Shown: positions 1 to 7,616, counted from the stretch's first letter. The stretch is DNA of 13,173 nucleotides from Eisenbergiella intestinigallinarum (GCA_019120115.1 DWVS01000117.1:1-13173), one strand, 5' to 3'. A program made the numbers and translations. Notes: a model not told the origin generated them from the letters alone.

Positions 1-3000
1 CTGCAGGAGGGGCTGAGGCAGCAGATTCTGGAAAATGCGGACGCGGGAAGCGTGCAGACCCTGACCCGGATTCTGAAGCTCTGTATCGACGAGGATCTCT
101 TCCGCTACAGCAGCGTCGCCAGGGCCTTCGACACCTGGACCGGTCTGGGCTACGGAGACGCGGACGGCAGGGCGGTGAAAAAGTGCGCGGTTCTGGCGTA
201 TGATTGTCTGACGGACGCCGAAGAGAGAAAAAGATATCTGGAAAGCTCCAATTCTCTGGAGGCCTACTTCGCCCTCTGGGGCATGGGCTGCATGGAGGTG
301 GCGGATACGGACCGGATGGTGCGCCATCTGCTGGATGACGGGGAAAAATACCGCCGGATTCTGGGATGGCTGTTCGTCAGCCGCACAGACAGTTCCCGCT
401 ATAAGATGCATCTTGCGGGGGAGTATCTGAACGAGAGAGACGAGGAACTTCTGGCCTGGATTACGGGCTGCCTGTCGGTGACTTCCTCCGTTTTCAATAC
501 CTGGTCCTACCGCAAAGAGCCGTTTACTCCTGAAAAAAATCCGGATTTTCCGGAAGAGAAAGAAAAGCGGCGCAGCCTGTTTTTCACGCTGAAGGAGACT
601 GCGGCGTTCATCGGAAACAAAAACCGCACTTTTACAGGAAATCCCTTCGCCTTTACCTCCGTTACCCTGGAAAATACCCCTGTGATTTCCTGCATGATGA
701 GCCTGGCCGGTTATGACGGGGACGAAGAAATGACGGAGGAGCTTGCAAAACTGCGGAGCTGGATGAATGTGCAGCAGCGCCAGGCCTTCTATCAGAACCT
801 TCTTCAACCTCAGAAAAAGGCGGCTCACCGCGCCCTCCTGAGGGAAGCGCTGCAGGACCGTTCCGTGCAGGTGAAGGAGCGGGCTGTGCAGAGACTGTCC
901 GACTGCAGGCTGATCGGGGAGGATCTGGAAGCGCTGGCGGACAGCCTGCGCTCCAAAAGCGGCGGACTGAGAAAGGCGGTGCTTTCCGTCCTGGAAAAGC
1001 AGGAGCCCCGGACGCTTACGGCGGTCATCGAAAAAATGCTTTCAGGCGGAGAGGAGTATCAGATCCAGGCGGCGGTGGAGCTGCTTCTGGGATTTTCGGA
1101 AACCCATCCGGAGCTTGTGCGGGCCCAGACGGAAGCGGTGGAAAGGCTGAAGGGAGCATCCCTTTCCACCCAGACCCGCATCCTGTTCGACCGTCTTACT
1201 GCCGGGGAGAAAAAGGAGGAAGAGACCTGGACGCAGGAGAACGGCTTCGGTCTGTATGATCCGAAGGCCCTGGCGGAGGCGGCGGCCCGCCTGGAGGAAG
1301 AGGAGAAGCTGGCAGAGGCGGACCGGCTGTTTTCCGCCCGGCAGCTGAACGATATGCTTCCCTCGAAGGAGGAATATCATTCCCTGCTTGAGCGGATGAA
1401 CGCCGTGTTTACACGCCATGCGGACTATGAGTACGAAACGGAAGCCTATGACGGAAGCCGCAGCAAAATTCTGTTCGGGGATGCATCCCGACAGTTTGTG
1501 CCGATTCCCGCATCCTTCGGAAACAGCGCAGTCCTTCGGGCGCAGCAGGCCGTTACGCCGGAAATGATTCCCTTCTGGGAGGAATTTCGGAAAGCCCTTG
1601 GAGTGTACGGTACGGACCCTTCCAAAATGCTGGGGCTCTGTTATACGGCATGCCGTTGGAACGGCCCGTATCTGTATGACAAAAAGCCGGCGGACTGGTT
1701 TGTGAAGCTGGAGAAGGTTCTTGCGCCGGAATATCATAAGGCCGGTTATGACGCCTTTCAGGCCCGCTACTGGCAGATGGCGGATATCATTTCGCTGCTG
1801 CCTCAGTTTTTTCAGCCGGAAGAGGTCTTTCCCCTGGCGTTACAATACTATCGGAGCGTACTCCGGCTGATCGGGGAAGAAAATCTGTACCGGGAATATC
1901 TGGAGCCCCTACGGGAATCCAGCTACATCTATCTGAGCGGACGGAGCGATTTTCCCATTAACCATCGGATGGCAGGCTTCTGGAGACGCATTCTGAGAAG
2001 GACGGCGCGGACGCCGGAGGCTTTTCGGGAATGGTTCCTTCAGGAATACACGCTGGAACGCCGGGGAAAGGGAGAGGTCACGGAGGGACTGACCCTGGAA
2101 GATGATTTCCGGGCCTGCGGGGAAGGGCTTCTGCCGAAGGAGACGCTGTATGAACGGCTTCTGACGGGAAAGAACGCGGACCTGCGGATGCTCACCAATC
2201 CAACCCTGTTCCGAAGCAGGGGAAAAAAGATTCTGGACACCTGGCCCTGGGCCGGAGAGCTCGTGCGCACGGCGGTCAGCCGTATTGTGGAGGTGGAGGA
2301 AAAGCGGGGAGAGCTGCCCACGCCTCTCACCGCTCCGGCAATGGCCATTGAGCGCTTTGAGGGAGCGGAATATTTCTGCGGTCTTCTGGCCGCGCTGGGA
2401 AAGGAGAACTTCTACCGGGGATATTATTATTCGTCGGAGACCACCAAACAGGCGGTGCTGAGCCATCTGCTGAAGCGTTGCTATCCGGCGAAGGGAGATA
2501 CGCCCGAAAAGCTGAAAGAGCTGCTTGGAGCCACGGATATCAAAGAAAAGAGGCTGGCGGAGGCGGTGATGTACGCGCCCCAGTGGGCGGGCTTTGCGGA
2601 AGAAATCCTGAAATGGCCCGGTTTAAAGAAGGGGGTCTGGTTCTTCCATGCCCACATCAACGAAACCTTTTCCGCGGAAAAGGAAACGGAAGTCGCCATT
2701 TACTCCCCCATCAGCCCGCAGCAGTTCAACGACGGCGCATTTGACCGGGAATGGTTCCTGGCCGCCCATCAGGAGCTGGGAGAGAAACGGTTCCATATCC
2801 TCTACCAGTCCGCCAAATACATCACCTCCGGAAACAGCGCCCACCGCCGTTCCCAGCTGTATGCGGACGCGGTTCTGGGAAAGCTTGACGCAAGGGAGCT
2901 GGAGAAAGAGATCGAAGAAAAAAGGAATCAGGAAAAGCTGCGCTGTTATCCGCTGGTTCCCATCCGGGAAGGAGACCGGAAGGAGGCGCTGCGGCGGTAT

Positions 3001-4464
3001 GAATTCATTCAGAAAATCCTGAAGGAGAGCAGGCAGTTCGGCAGCCAGCGCCGGGAGAGCGAGAAAAAGGCCGTTGCCACCGCCCTGGAAAATCTGGCAA
3101 TGACCGCCGGGTTCTCCGATGTGAACCGGATGACCTGGTATCTGGAAAGCGAGAAGCTTGCGGAGCTTACGCCCTTCTTTGACGGCGTGGAGCTGGAAGG
3201 CATTCTCCTCCGTCTGGAAATCGATGAAGAGGGAACCGCCGCTCTTGCCATGGAAAAGAAAGGGAAGCCTCTGAAAACCCTGCCGAAGGCCCTGAATAAA
3301 AATGAGACGGCTCTTGCCATAAAGGAAACGGTGAAGGAGCTGAAGGAACAGAAGCGCCGCGCCAGGGAGAGCCTGGAGCGGGCGATGACGGAAAGCACTC
3401 TTTTCCAGGCGGATGAGCTGGAGATAATCCTGAACAATCCCGTCCTTGCTCCCATGGCGGCCGGACTTATCTGGACGCTGGAAGAGAAGGAGGAAAGAGG
3501 CCATGCGAAGCAGTCGCAGGCGGAACCGGAAACGGGCCGGAAGACGCAGGCGCGCAAGGAGGCCGCGCACAGGAATGGTTTTTTACAGAAGACGGATACC
3601 GGTCTGGCGCTTCAGGACATCCGGGGCGGCCTGAGCCTGCTTCCGGCAGAGGCCGGACTCCGGGTATCCCATCCCCATGATCTGATCACGGCGGGGGAAT
3701 GGGCGGACTACATGCATGTCCTCTATGAGAAAGAGATCAAACAGCCCTTTAAACAGGTATTCCGGGAATATTATCCGATCACCGAAGAGGAGCGGCAGGA
3801 GAGAACCATTTCCAGGCGCTATGCGGGCCATCAGGTACAGCCGCAGAAGACGGTGGCGCTGCTAAAGGGCCGCGGCTGGACGGTGGACTATGAGGAAGGT
3901 CTGCAGAAGGTGTTCTACCGGGACAATCTGATCGTGCGCATGTACGCCCTGGCAGACTGGTTTTCTCCGGCAGATATCGAGGCGCCCACCCTGGAAGAAA
4001 TTCAGTTTTTTGAGCGGGAGACGGGAAAACCGGTGGAACTGGAAGCGGTGCCGCCCGTTCTGTTTTCCGAAACCATGCGGGACATCGATCTGGCGGTGAG
4101 CGTGGCCCATGTGGGCGGCGTGGACCCGGAGGCCAGCCACTCCACCGTAGAGATGCGGACAGCCATCGCCAGGGAGCTGGTTTCCCTTCTGAAGCTTTCC
4201 AACGTTTCCTTCATTGGGGCGCATGCGAAGATTCATGGGACGTTGGCAGACTATTCCGTACATCTGGGCTCCGGCGTAGTCCATGGGGAAGGAATCGGCA
4301 TGATTGCCATCCTGCCCGTGCATTCTCAGGCAAGGGGAAGAATTTTCCTGCCCTTCGCGGACGACGATCCGAAGACGGCGGAGATCATGTCCAGGATCAT
4401 CCTGCTTTCGGAGGATAAAAAAATAAAGGATCCGGCCATACTGAGCCAGATCCGCGGCCTGTGA
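1..4464 (+). CDS. DUF4132-family giant protein (YehI/MolR-like), 5'-truncated by window edge
   Basis: The frame is open from base 1, so the start lies upstream; the GTG at 52 is only an internal candidate. About 1,487 residues are visible. Numbering from that GTG, residues about 260-370 look like helical HEAT-type repeats, for example around LREALQDRSVQVKERAVQRL. A charged Lys/Glu/Arg linker at about 1150-1174 precedes the DUF4132 region (about 1177-1350, including GRGWTVDYEEGLQKVFYRD). The extreme C-terminus is a conserved block with MRTAIARELVSLLKLSNVSF and a Gly/His-rich HLGSGVVHGEGIG stretch. E. coli relatives are YehI and MolR, whose biochemical role is unresolved; in enterobacteria yehI lies near MoxR-ATPase and VWA-protein genes. 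No signal peptide or membrane segment is seen in this part, so a cytosolic location is likely. Family assignment is by recognition of the C-terminal blocks; no catalytic function can be given. Confidence 0.85.
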   Translation: MQEGLRQQILENADAGSVQTLTRILKLCIDEDLFRYSSVARAFDTWTGLGYGDADGRAVKKCAVLAYDCLTDAEERKRYLESSNSLEAYFALWGMGCMEVADTDRMVRHLLDDGEKYRRILGWLFVSRTDSSRYKMHLAGEYLNERDEELLAWITGCLSVTSSVFNTWSYRKEPFTPEKNPDFPEEKEKRRSLFFTLKETAAFIGNKNRTFTGNPFAFTSVTLENTPVISCMMSLAGYDGDEEMTEELAKLRSWMNVQQRQAFYQNLLQPQKKAAHRALLREALQDRSVQVKERAVQRLSDCRLIGEDLEALADSLRSKSGGLRKAVLSVLEKQEPRTLTAVIEKMLSGGEEYQIQAAVELLLGFSETHPELVRAQTEAVERLKGASLSTQTRILFDRLTAGEKKEEETWTQENGFGLYDPKALAEAAARLEEEEKLAEADRLFSARQLNDMLPSKEEYHSLLERMNAVFTRHADYEYETEAYDGSRSKILFGDASRQFVPIPASFGNSAVLRAQQAVTPEMIPFWEEFRKALGVYGTDPSKMLGLCYTACRWNGPYLYDKKPADWFVKLEKVLAPEYHKAGYDAFQARYWQMADIISLLPQFFQPEEVFPLALQYYRSVLRLIGEENLYREYLEPLRESSYIYLSGRSDFPINHRMAGFWRRILRRTARTPEAFREWFLQEYTLERRGKGEVTEGLTLEDDFRACGEGLLPKETLYERLLTGKNADLRMLTNPTLFRSRGKKILDTWPWAGELVRTAVSRIVEVEEKRGELPTPLTAPAMAIERFEGAEYFCGLLAALGKENFYRGYYYSSETTKQAVLSHLLKRCYPAKGDTPEKLKELLGATDIKEKRLAEAVMYAPQWAGFAEEILKWPGLKKGVWFFHAHINETFSAEKETEVAIYSPISPQQFNDGAFDREWFLAAHQELGEKRFHILYQSAKYITSGNSAHRRSQLYADAVLGKLDARELEKEIEEKRNQEKLRCYPLVPIREGDRKEALRRYEFIQKILKESRQFGSQRRESEKKAVATALENLAMTAGFSDVNRMTWYLESEKLAELTPFFDGVELEGILLRLEIDEEGTAALAMEKKGKPLKTLPKALNKNETALAIKETVKELKEQKRRARESLERAMTESTLFQADELEIILNNPVLAPMAAGLIWTLEEKEERGHAKQSQAEPETGRKTQARKEAAHRNGFLQKTDTGLALQDIRGGLSLLPAEAGLRVSHPHDLITAGEWADYMHVLYEKEIKQPFKQVFREYYPITEEERQERTISRRYAGHQVQPQKTVALLKGRGWTVDYEEGLQKVFYRDNLIVRMYALADWFSPADIEAPTLEEIQFFERETGKPVELEAVPPVLFSETMRDIDLAVSVAHVGGVDPEASHSTVEMRTAIARELVSLLKLSNVSFIGAHAKIHGTLADYSVHLGSGVVHGEGIGMIAILPVHSQARGRIFLPFADDDPKTAEIMSRIILLSEDKKIKDPAILSQIRGL

Positions 4465-4486
4465 GGCCGGAAAACGGATGAAACAA

Positions 4487-4520
4487 AATGGCTGCCGCGC
4501 ACAAAAACGCGGCAGCCATT
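4487..4520. terminator. Bidirectional hairpin terminator between convergent genes
   Basis: A perfect 13-bp stem (4487-4499 with 4508-4520) has an 8-nt A-rich loop. On the minus strand it is followed by TTTTGTTT, a good T-tract for the small gene ending at 4526. On the plus strand CGTCTTT follows, a weaker tract for the DUF4132 gene ending at 4464. Its position between two converging stop codons supports a shared terminator. Confidence 0.85.
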
Positions 4521-4525
4521 CGTCT

Positions 4526-5068
4526 TTAGAACAGACGCTGAATCGTCTGATTCAGAAGATCAAATTTGTGGTTTTCCTCCAGCCCTGCGTCGGAAAGCAG
4601 CTTCGTTACCGCTTCCATGCGGACGAGAGCGGGATCCGGCTTCAGGGATTCCAGAATGCTCTGGAGAAGAGCGATCAGCTGCTGATTGGTCGTCTCACGG
4701 GCCTCCATCATGTGGCTGAGCGCTTCGGCCGGCGTATCCTCCAGATTTTCCATCTGGGCGATGGCAGCCCGAAGCTCGGCGCTTCCTGCCAGAATTTCAT
4801 CGATTTTGCGGACCACATAAGCTGTGTCCAGAATTTCCTGCCCGCCGTTCTGTCCCTGTTCGGGCGTGGATGTATCAGGACTCTTTAACATTTCTGAAGA
4901 AGCATTCATGCATTTACCCTCCGCATATACGGGCGGGCGCGCAAGGCAGATTGTATTCTGATTTACAAAGCGCGCCCTGCCGCTTTTGACAAGTCCCCTG
5001 GCGCGTTTCGGCCAGGTCGCTTCATAAACATTTCCCTCTGCATCGATGACAGCAATGTTTTTTTCCAT
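4526..5068 (-). CDS. Small protein with N-terminal RRXRR/PLMP-like module and helical C-terminus, function unknown
   Basis: The product has 180 residues. The ATG at 5068 is preceded by GGGGAGGA with about 7 nt spacing, which fixes the start. Residues 1-45 read as a compact module: a short beta strand (IAVID), G-N, a Pro-Lys-Arg-Ala-Arg segment, L-V-K-x-G-R-A-R-F-V, then TICLA. From memory, this order matches the RRXRR (PLMP) domain found at the N-terminus of IscB-type RNA-guided proteins (Gly, Pro, Arg/Arg-Leu, Gly-Lys-Ala-Arg-Val-Val, then a final strand). Residues 46-78 are a Ser/Thr/Gln/Gly-rich linker. Residues 79-180 are predicted helical, with heptad-like Leu/Ile spacing (KIDEILAGSAELRAAIAQM; ETTNQQLIALLQSILESL). 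No RuvC or HNH nuclease motifs are present, so this is not IscB. It may be an RNA-binding or regulatory protein; that is inference. It is transcribed alone from the promoter at 5170-5198. Confidence 0.8.
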   Translation of the reverse strand: MEKNIAVIDAEGNVYEATWPKRARGLVKSGRARFVNQNTICLARPPVYAEGKCMNASSEMLKSPDTSTPEQGQNGGQEILDTAYVVRKIDEILAGSAELRAAIAQMENLEDTPAEALSHMMEARETTNQQLIALLQSILESLKPDPALVRMEAVTKLLSDAGLEENHKFDLLNQTIQRLF

Positions 5069-5160
5069 GGGTGTCCTCCCCTTCTGTCTGATGGCATTTT
5101 CTGTTCTGTGTCCGTTGCTGCGTACACACTGCTTCGTTTTTTTGAATGGGTGTCTTCCCC
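5048..5160 (-). repeat. Degenerate tandem duplication of an RBS/start region
   Basis: Bases 5057-5081 and 5136-5160 match at 22 of 25 positions with a 79-bp offset. The proximal copy is the functional RBS and ATG of the small gene ending at 4526. In the distal copy the ATG has become ATT, but reading on gives I-Q-K-N-E-A-V beside M-E-K-N-I-A-V in the real gene, so similarity appears to extend about seven codons in. The distal copy lies near the predicted transcription start, in the 5' leader. Confidence 0.65.
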
Positions 5161-5169
5161 TGCATTTTC

Positions 5170-5198
5170 ATTATAGCCGGAAAAACAGGGAGATGCAA
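5170..5198 (-). promoter_or_regulatory. Sigma-A-type promoter of the RRXRR-like gene
   Basis: On the minus strand, TTGCAT (5198-5193) is followed after exactly 17 bp by a consensus TATAAT (5175-5170). Transcription would start near 5163, giving a leader of about 95 nt before the ATG at 5068. The quality of both hexamers suggests substantial basal expression. Confidence 0.75.
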
Positions 5199-5263
5199 CC
5201 GAAAATTGCCTGGAAAGCCGGGGAAATCTTTGGACTTACCGTCTGCTGATCGGGCTGTAACAA

Positions 5264-5281
5264 CCTTACAGAACTGTAAGG
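5264..5281. promoter_or_regulatory. Perfect inverted repeat, probable response-regulator operator (BceR-like)
   Basis: CCTTACAG-AA-CTGTAAGG is a perfect 8-2-8 palindrome. It contains TTACA-GAAC-TGTAA, which fits the consensus TNACA-N4-TGTAA described for BceR-type response regulators of Firmicutes peptide-resistance modules. Its centre lies about 65 bp upstream of the predicted transcription start of the regulator gene, a usual place for an activator site. A further half-site-like CTGTAAC lies at 5255-5261. The most likely ligand is the regulator encoded immediately downstream, giving autoregulation. Confidence 0.7.
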
Positions 5282-5301
5282 AAAAACCTTTTTCTGCCAC
5301 T

Positions 5302-5330
5302 GCCTTTTACCGGTTGATTTGTGGTAAGAT
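5302..5330 (+). promoter_or_regulatory. Probable extended -10 promoter of the two-component/ABC operon
   Basis: TAAGAT at 5325-5330 is preceded by TG at 5322-5323, forming an extended -10 element. The expected -35 position (5302-5307, GCCTTT) is poor. A weak -35 about 20 bp downstream of an inverted-repeat operator fits a promoter needing an activator. The leader to the start codon at 5422 is about 85 nt and contains a short stem CCCGA/TCGGG around 5353-5367, with no T-tract. Confidence 0.5.
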
Positions 5331-5421
5331 GATTGTGCGGAGCGCAGTCGGACCCGATGTAGTCGGGCCACACTCGCCTTATCGTGTTGCCCGCTTTGCG
5401 GGGATTGTGAGAGGAATGTCT

Positions 5422-6156
5422 ATGGAAAAGAACAGGATTCTGCTTTTGGAGGACGACAACAGTCTGATCGACGGTTTACAATATTCTCTGGAAAAAAACG
5501 GATTTCAGCTTCAGGCCGCGAGAAGCCTGGAGGAGGGAAGGCGCCTGCTGTTTGGAGAAAATGGCGGCGAAAGCGGTATGGGGGATTATGATCTTCTGCT
5601 TCTGGATGTGTCCCTCCCGGACGGGACGGGCTTTTCCCTGTGCGAAGAGGTGCGCCGGAGGGGAAGCAATGTCCCCATTATTTTTCTGACCGCTGCGGAT
5701 GAGGAAACCAGCATCATCCGGGGACTGGATGGGGGAGGGGATGATTATATCACCAAGCCCTTCCGGCTGGGAGAGCTGTGTTCCCGCATCCGGGCCCAGC
5801 TGAGAAGAGGCGCCGGGACGGCCCGTGAAAGGGAAGAGCTTCGAAGCGGCCCGCTGAGGGTGGATCTGACAGCAGGGAGGGCGTATCTGGACGGCCGGGG
5901 GCTGGAGCTGACTGCGGCGGAATACCGGCTGCTGTGTCTGCTTATGGCAAATGAGGGAAGAACCCTGCCGAGGGGGCGGATTCTGGATGTGCTGTGGGAC
6001 GGAAACGGGAATTTCGTGGATGATAACACCCTGTCCGTCTACATCCGGCGGCTGCGGGAAAAAACAGAGAAGGACCCTTCCCGGCCCCGGATGCTTCTTA
6101 CCGTGCGCGGGATCGGTTATCGTTGGGAGGCAGAAAACGCATCGGAAAAAGGGTGA
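5422..6156 (+). CDS. OmpR/PhoB-family response regulator
   Basis: The product has 244 residues. I chose ATG 5422 over the in-frame ATG 5416 because GAGAGGA (5409-5415) is about 6 nt from 5422 but abuts 5416. The receiver domain (about 5-125) shows acidic-pocket residues E10-D11-D12, phosphoacceptor D62 (in LLLLDVSLPDG), T90 (FLTA) and K112 (KPF). The C-terminal winged-helix domain (about 140-240) has the family's ELTAAEYRLLCLL start, the DDNTLSVYIRRLREK recognition-helix region and the closing TVRGIGYRW. All signalling residues are intact. The partner kinase follows after 72 bp. It probably binds the palindrome at 5264-5281 and activates its own operon, including the transporter; that target is inferred from position and consensus. 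BceR-like or VncR-like are both possible labels. Confidence 0.93.
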   Translation: MEKNRILLLEDDNSLIDGLQYSLEKNGFQLQAARSLEEGRRLLFGENGGESGMGDYDLLLLDVSLPDGTGFSLCEEVRRRGSNVPIIFLTAADEETSIIRGLDGGGDDYITKPFRLGELCSRIRAQLRRGAGTAREREELRSGPLRVDLTAGRAYLDGRGLELTAAEYRLLCLLMANEGRTLPRGRILDVLWDGNGNFVDDNTLSVYIRRLREKTEKDPSRPRMLLTVRGIGYRWEAENASEKG

Positions 6157-6187
6157 TGCGTCGTTCTGCCATATATTTCGTGCCGTC

Positions 6188-6205
6188 TGCAGCGGTGTCG
6201 CTGCA
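6188..6205 (+). other. Short perfect hairpin in the regulator-kinase gap
   Basis: TGCAGCG-GTGT-CGCTGCA forms a 7-bp stem with a 4-nt loop, starting 31 nt after the regulator stop and ending 23 nt before the kinase start. No T-run follows, so it is not a terminator. It could affect mRNA stability or the ratio of regulator to kinase, or be incidental. Confidence 0.35.
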
Positions 6206-6228
6206 ATCGGAAGAAATGGAGGTTGGTG

Positions 6229-7488
6229 ATGACAGAAATCTGGCAGGACAGGCAGGAGAGAGGTTTTCTCATGTTTTTGGCCGTATTCTGCATACTGCTG
6301 CCTGTTCTTGGAATCCTCGGGAGCCTGTGGCAGGCGCAGGGAATCAGAGATGCGCTCCTTGGCAGGGAGGCCCGGCTGGTATCCGGCATGCTGGAATCCG
6401 GTCTTTCGGAAGAGACAGCTGCGACGATTTTAAGCAGGACGGAAATATCGCAGGAAGGGGAAGCCCTTCTTCGGCGGACGGGACGGACACAGGAAAGCCT
6501 GGCATGGCTGTATCCGGAAGTCAGACAGGCGGCGGGGCGGACCGCTCTTTTTTCGTGTATGGGAGCAGGTGTGCTTGGCGCGGTCCTTTTTTCGGGGGCC
6601 GTTCTTTTCCTGAAAAGGAGGGAAGCGCTGTATGAGCAGGCGGCGGGCATTCTTTCCCGTTTCGCGGAAGGGGATTTTTCCCGGCATCTGCCCAGAGGCG
6701 GAACGGGGGCGCTGTACCGTCTGTTTTCGGCGGCGGACCAGCTTTCCAGGGCCGCTCAGGTGCGGGGCGAGGCGGAGCGGGCCGCGAAGGAAGCCCTGAA
6801 GAATGCCGTTTCCGACATCTCCCATCAGCTGAAGACCCCGCTTGCGGCGCTGTCCATGTACATGGAGATTCTGAAGGAGGAGCCGGAGCGGGAGGAGACT
6901 GTCCGGGAATTTTCCGCAAAGGCCCTTCAGTCCCTGGAGCGGATGCAGCGCCTGATCGGCCTGCTTTTGAAAATCATGCGCCTGGATGCGGGAAGCGTCC
7001 GCTTCGAGCCGGAGGACTGTCCGGTTTCAGAGCTGGTCCGGGAAGCGGTGGAGGAGCTGACCACCCGTGCGAAGCAGGAGGGAAAGCAGCTGATTGTGGA
7101 AGGGGATCCAAAGGAGCGGGTGCGCTGCGATCCGGCCTGGACAGCGGAAGCGTTGTCCAACCTGGTGAAAAACGCGCTGGACCACACGGAAAGCGGAGGA
7201 ACGGTGCGCATCTGCTGGAACCGTTCTCCGGGGCTTTTCCGCCTGTCGGTGGAGGACGACGGCTGTGGAATCCCCCCGGAGGATCTGCCCCATATCTTCA
7301 AACGCTTCTACCGAAGCGGCCGGGACAGAGCGGCCCGCAGCCTGCAGGGGGTGGGCCTTGGCCTTCCGCTTGCGAAAGCGGTGGTGGAGGGACAGGGCGG
7401 CGTACTGTCCGTAAACAGCTCTCCCGGCGCGGACAATTCTTCCGGCGGAAGAACCGTTTTCTCCATTTCCTTTCTTTCGGAACTGTAA
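6229..7488 (+). CDS. Membrane sensor histidine kinase
   Basis: The product has 419 residues. ATG 6229 has TGGAGG 6 nt upstream; the TTG and GTG codons just before it lack that spacing. Layout: TM1 about 12-34, an extracellular segment of about 70 residues, TM2 about 105-127, a HAMP-like linker about 128-185, the HisKA dimerisation helix with phosphoacceptor H199 (SDISHQLKTPLAAL), and the HATPase domain with N box (NLVKNALDHT), G1 box (DDGCGIPPEDL), F box (IFKRFYRSG) and G2 box (GVGLGLPLAK). All catalytic motifs are present. It should autophosphorylate and pass phosphate to D62 of the upstream regulator. BceS-type kinases have almost no extracellular loop and sense through their transporter. 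The longer loop here allows direct ligand sensing, so VncS-like or other peptide-sensing kinases are closer models. The signal is unknown. Confidence 0.93.
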   Translation: MTEIWQDRQERGFLMFLAVFCILLPVLGILGSLWQAQGIRDALLGREARLVSGMLESGLSEETAATILSRTEISQEGEALLRRTGRTQESLAWLYPEVRQAAGRTALFSCMGAGVLGAVLFSGAVLFLKRREALYEQAAGILSRFAEGDFSRHLPRGGTGALYRLFSAADQLSRAAQVRGEAERAAKEALKNAVSDISHQLKTPLAALSMYMEILKEEPEREETVREFSAKALQSLERMQRLIGLLLKIMRLDAGSVRFEPEDCPVSELVREAVEELTTRAKQEGKQLIVEGDPKERVRCDPAWTAEALSNLVKNALDHTESGGTVRICWNRSPGLFRLSVEDDGCGIPPEDLPHIFKRFYRSGRDRAARSLQGVGLGLPLAKAVVEGQGGVLSVNSSPGADNSSGGRTVFSISFLSEL

Positions 7489-7510
7489 GGTGAGATTCAC
7501 CGGAGTGTAA
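7480..7510 (+). promoter_or_regulatory. Repeated TGTAAG half-sites flanking a small hairpin at the kinase stop codon
   Basis: GAACTGTAAGG at 7480-7490 is an 11-nt exact match to the right arm of the operator at 5271-5281, and its TAA is the kinase stop codon. A second GTGTAAG lies at 7504-7510, 21 nt on. Between them GGTGA-GAT-TCACC forms a 5-bp hairpin (7489-7501). There is no full TNACA-N4-TGTAA site here. It may be a secondary regulator site ahead of the transporter genes, or chance. Confidence 0.3.
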
Positions 7511-7616
7511 GACGGATGTGCTTCAATGAGGGAGATGAAGATGTTAGGAAGCGGAAAGCCTGCAAAAACGTGGGCTTCGCCCTGCGGACACGGTTATGGA
7601 AAGGAAGGAAATCAGT

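Noticed and set aside
2623..3570. Long minus-strand open frame of about 315 codons inside the DUF4132 gene
   Set aside because: It lies wholly antisense to a well-supported gene, is Leu/Arg/Phe-rich low-information sequence typical of a shadow frame, and has no recognisable domain.
4526..5068. IscB/OMEGA-type RNA-guided nuclease remnant with a guide RNA nearby
   Set aside because: No RuvC, bridge-helix or HNH residues follow the N-terminal module, no transposon ends are seen, and the C-terminus is intact and helical rather than decayed nuclease sequence.
5022..5300. Minus-strand frame that includes the broken start copy, considered as a leader peptide or upstream gene
   Set aside because: Its N-terminal part lies upstream of the predicted transcription start, its internal ATG overlaps the -10 box, and it overlaps the real gene out of frame. 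The similarity to the real start is better explained by duplication.
5146..5421. Upstream extension of the response regulator frame to 5146
   Set aside because: It would read through the operator and promoter, has no RBS, and the receiver domain begins normally right after ATG 5422.
5331..5421. Possible riboswitch or attenuator in the leader of the regulator operon
   Set aside because: There is only one short 5-bp stem and no terminator or anti-terminator alternative, and the leader is too short for known riboswitch classes.
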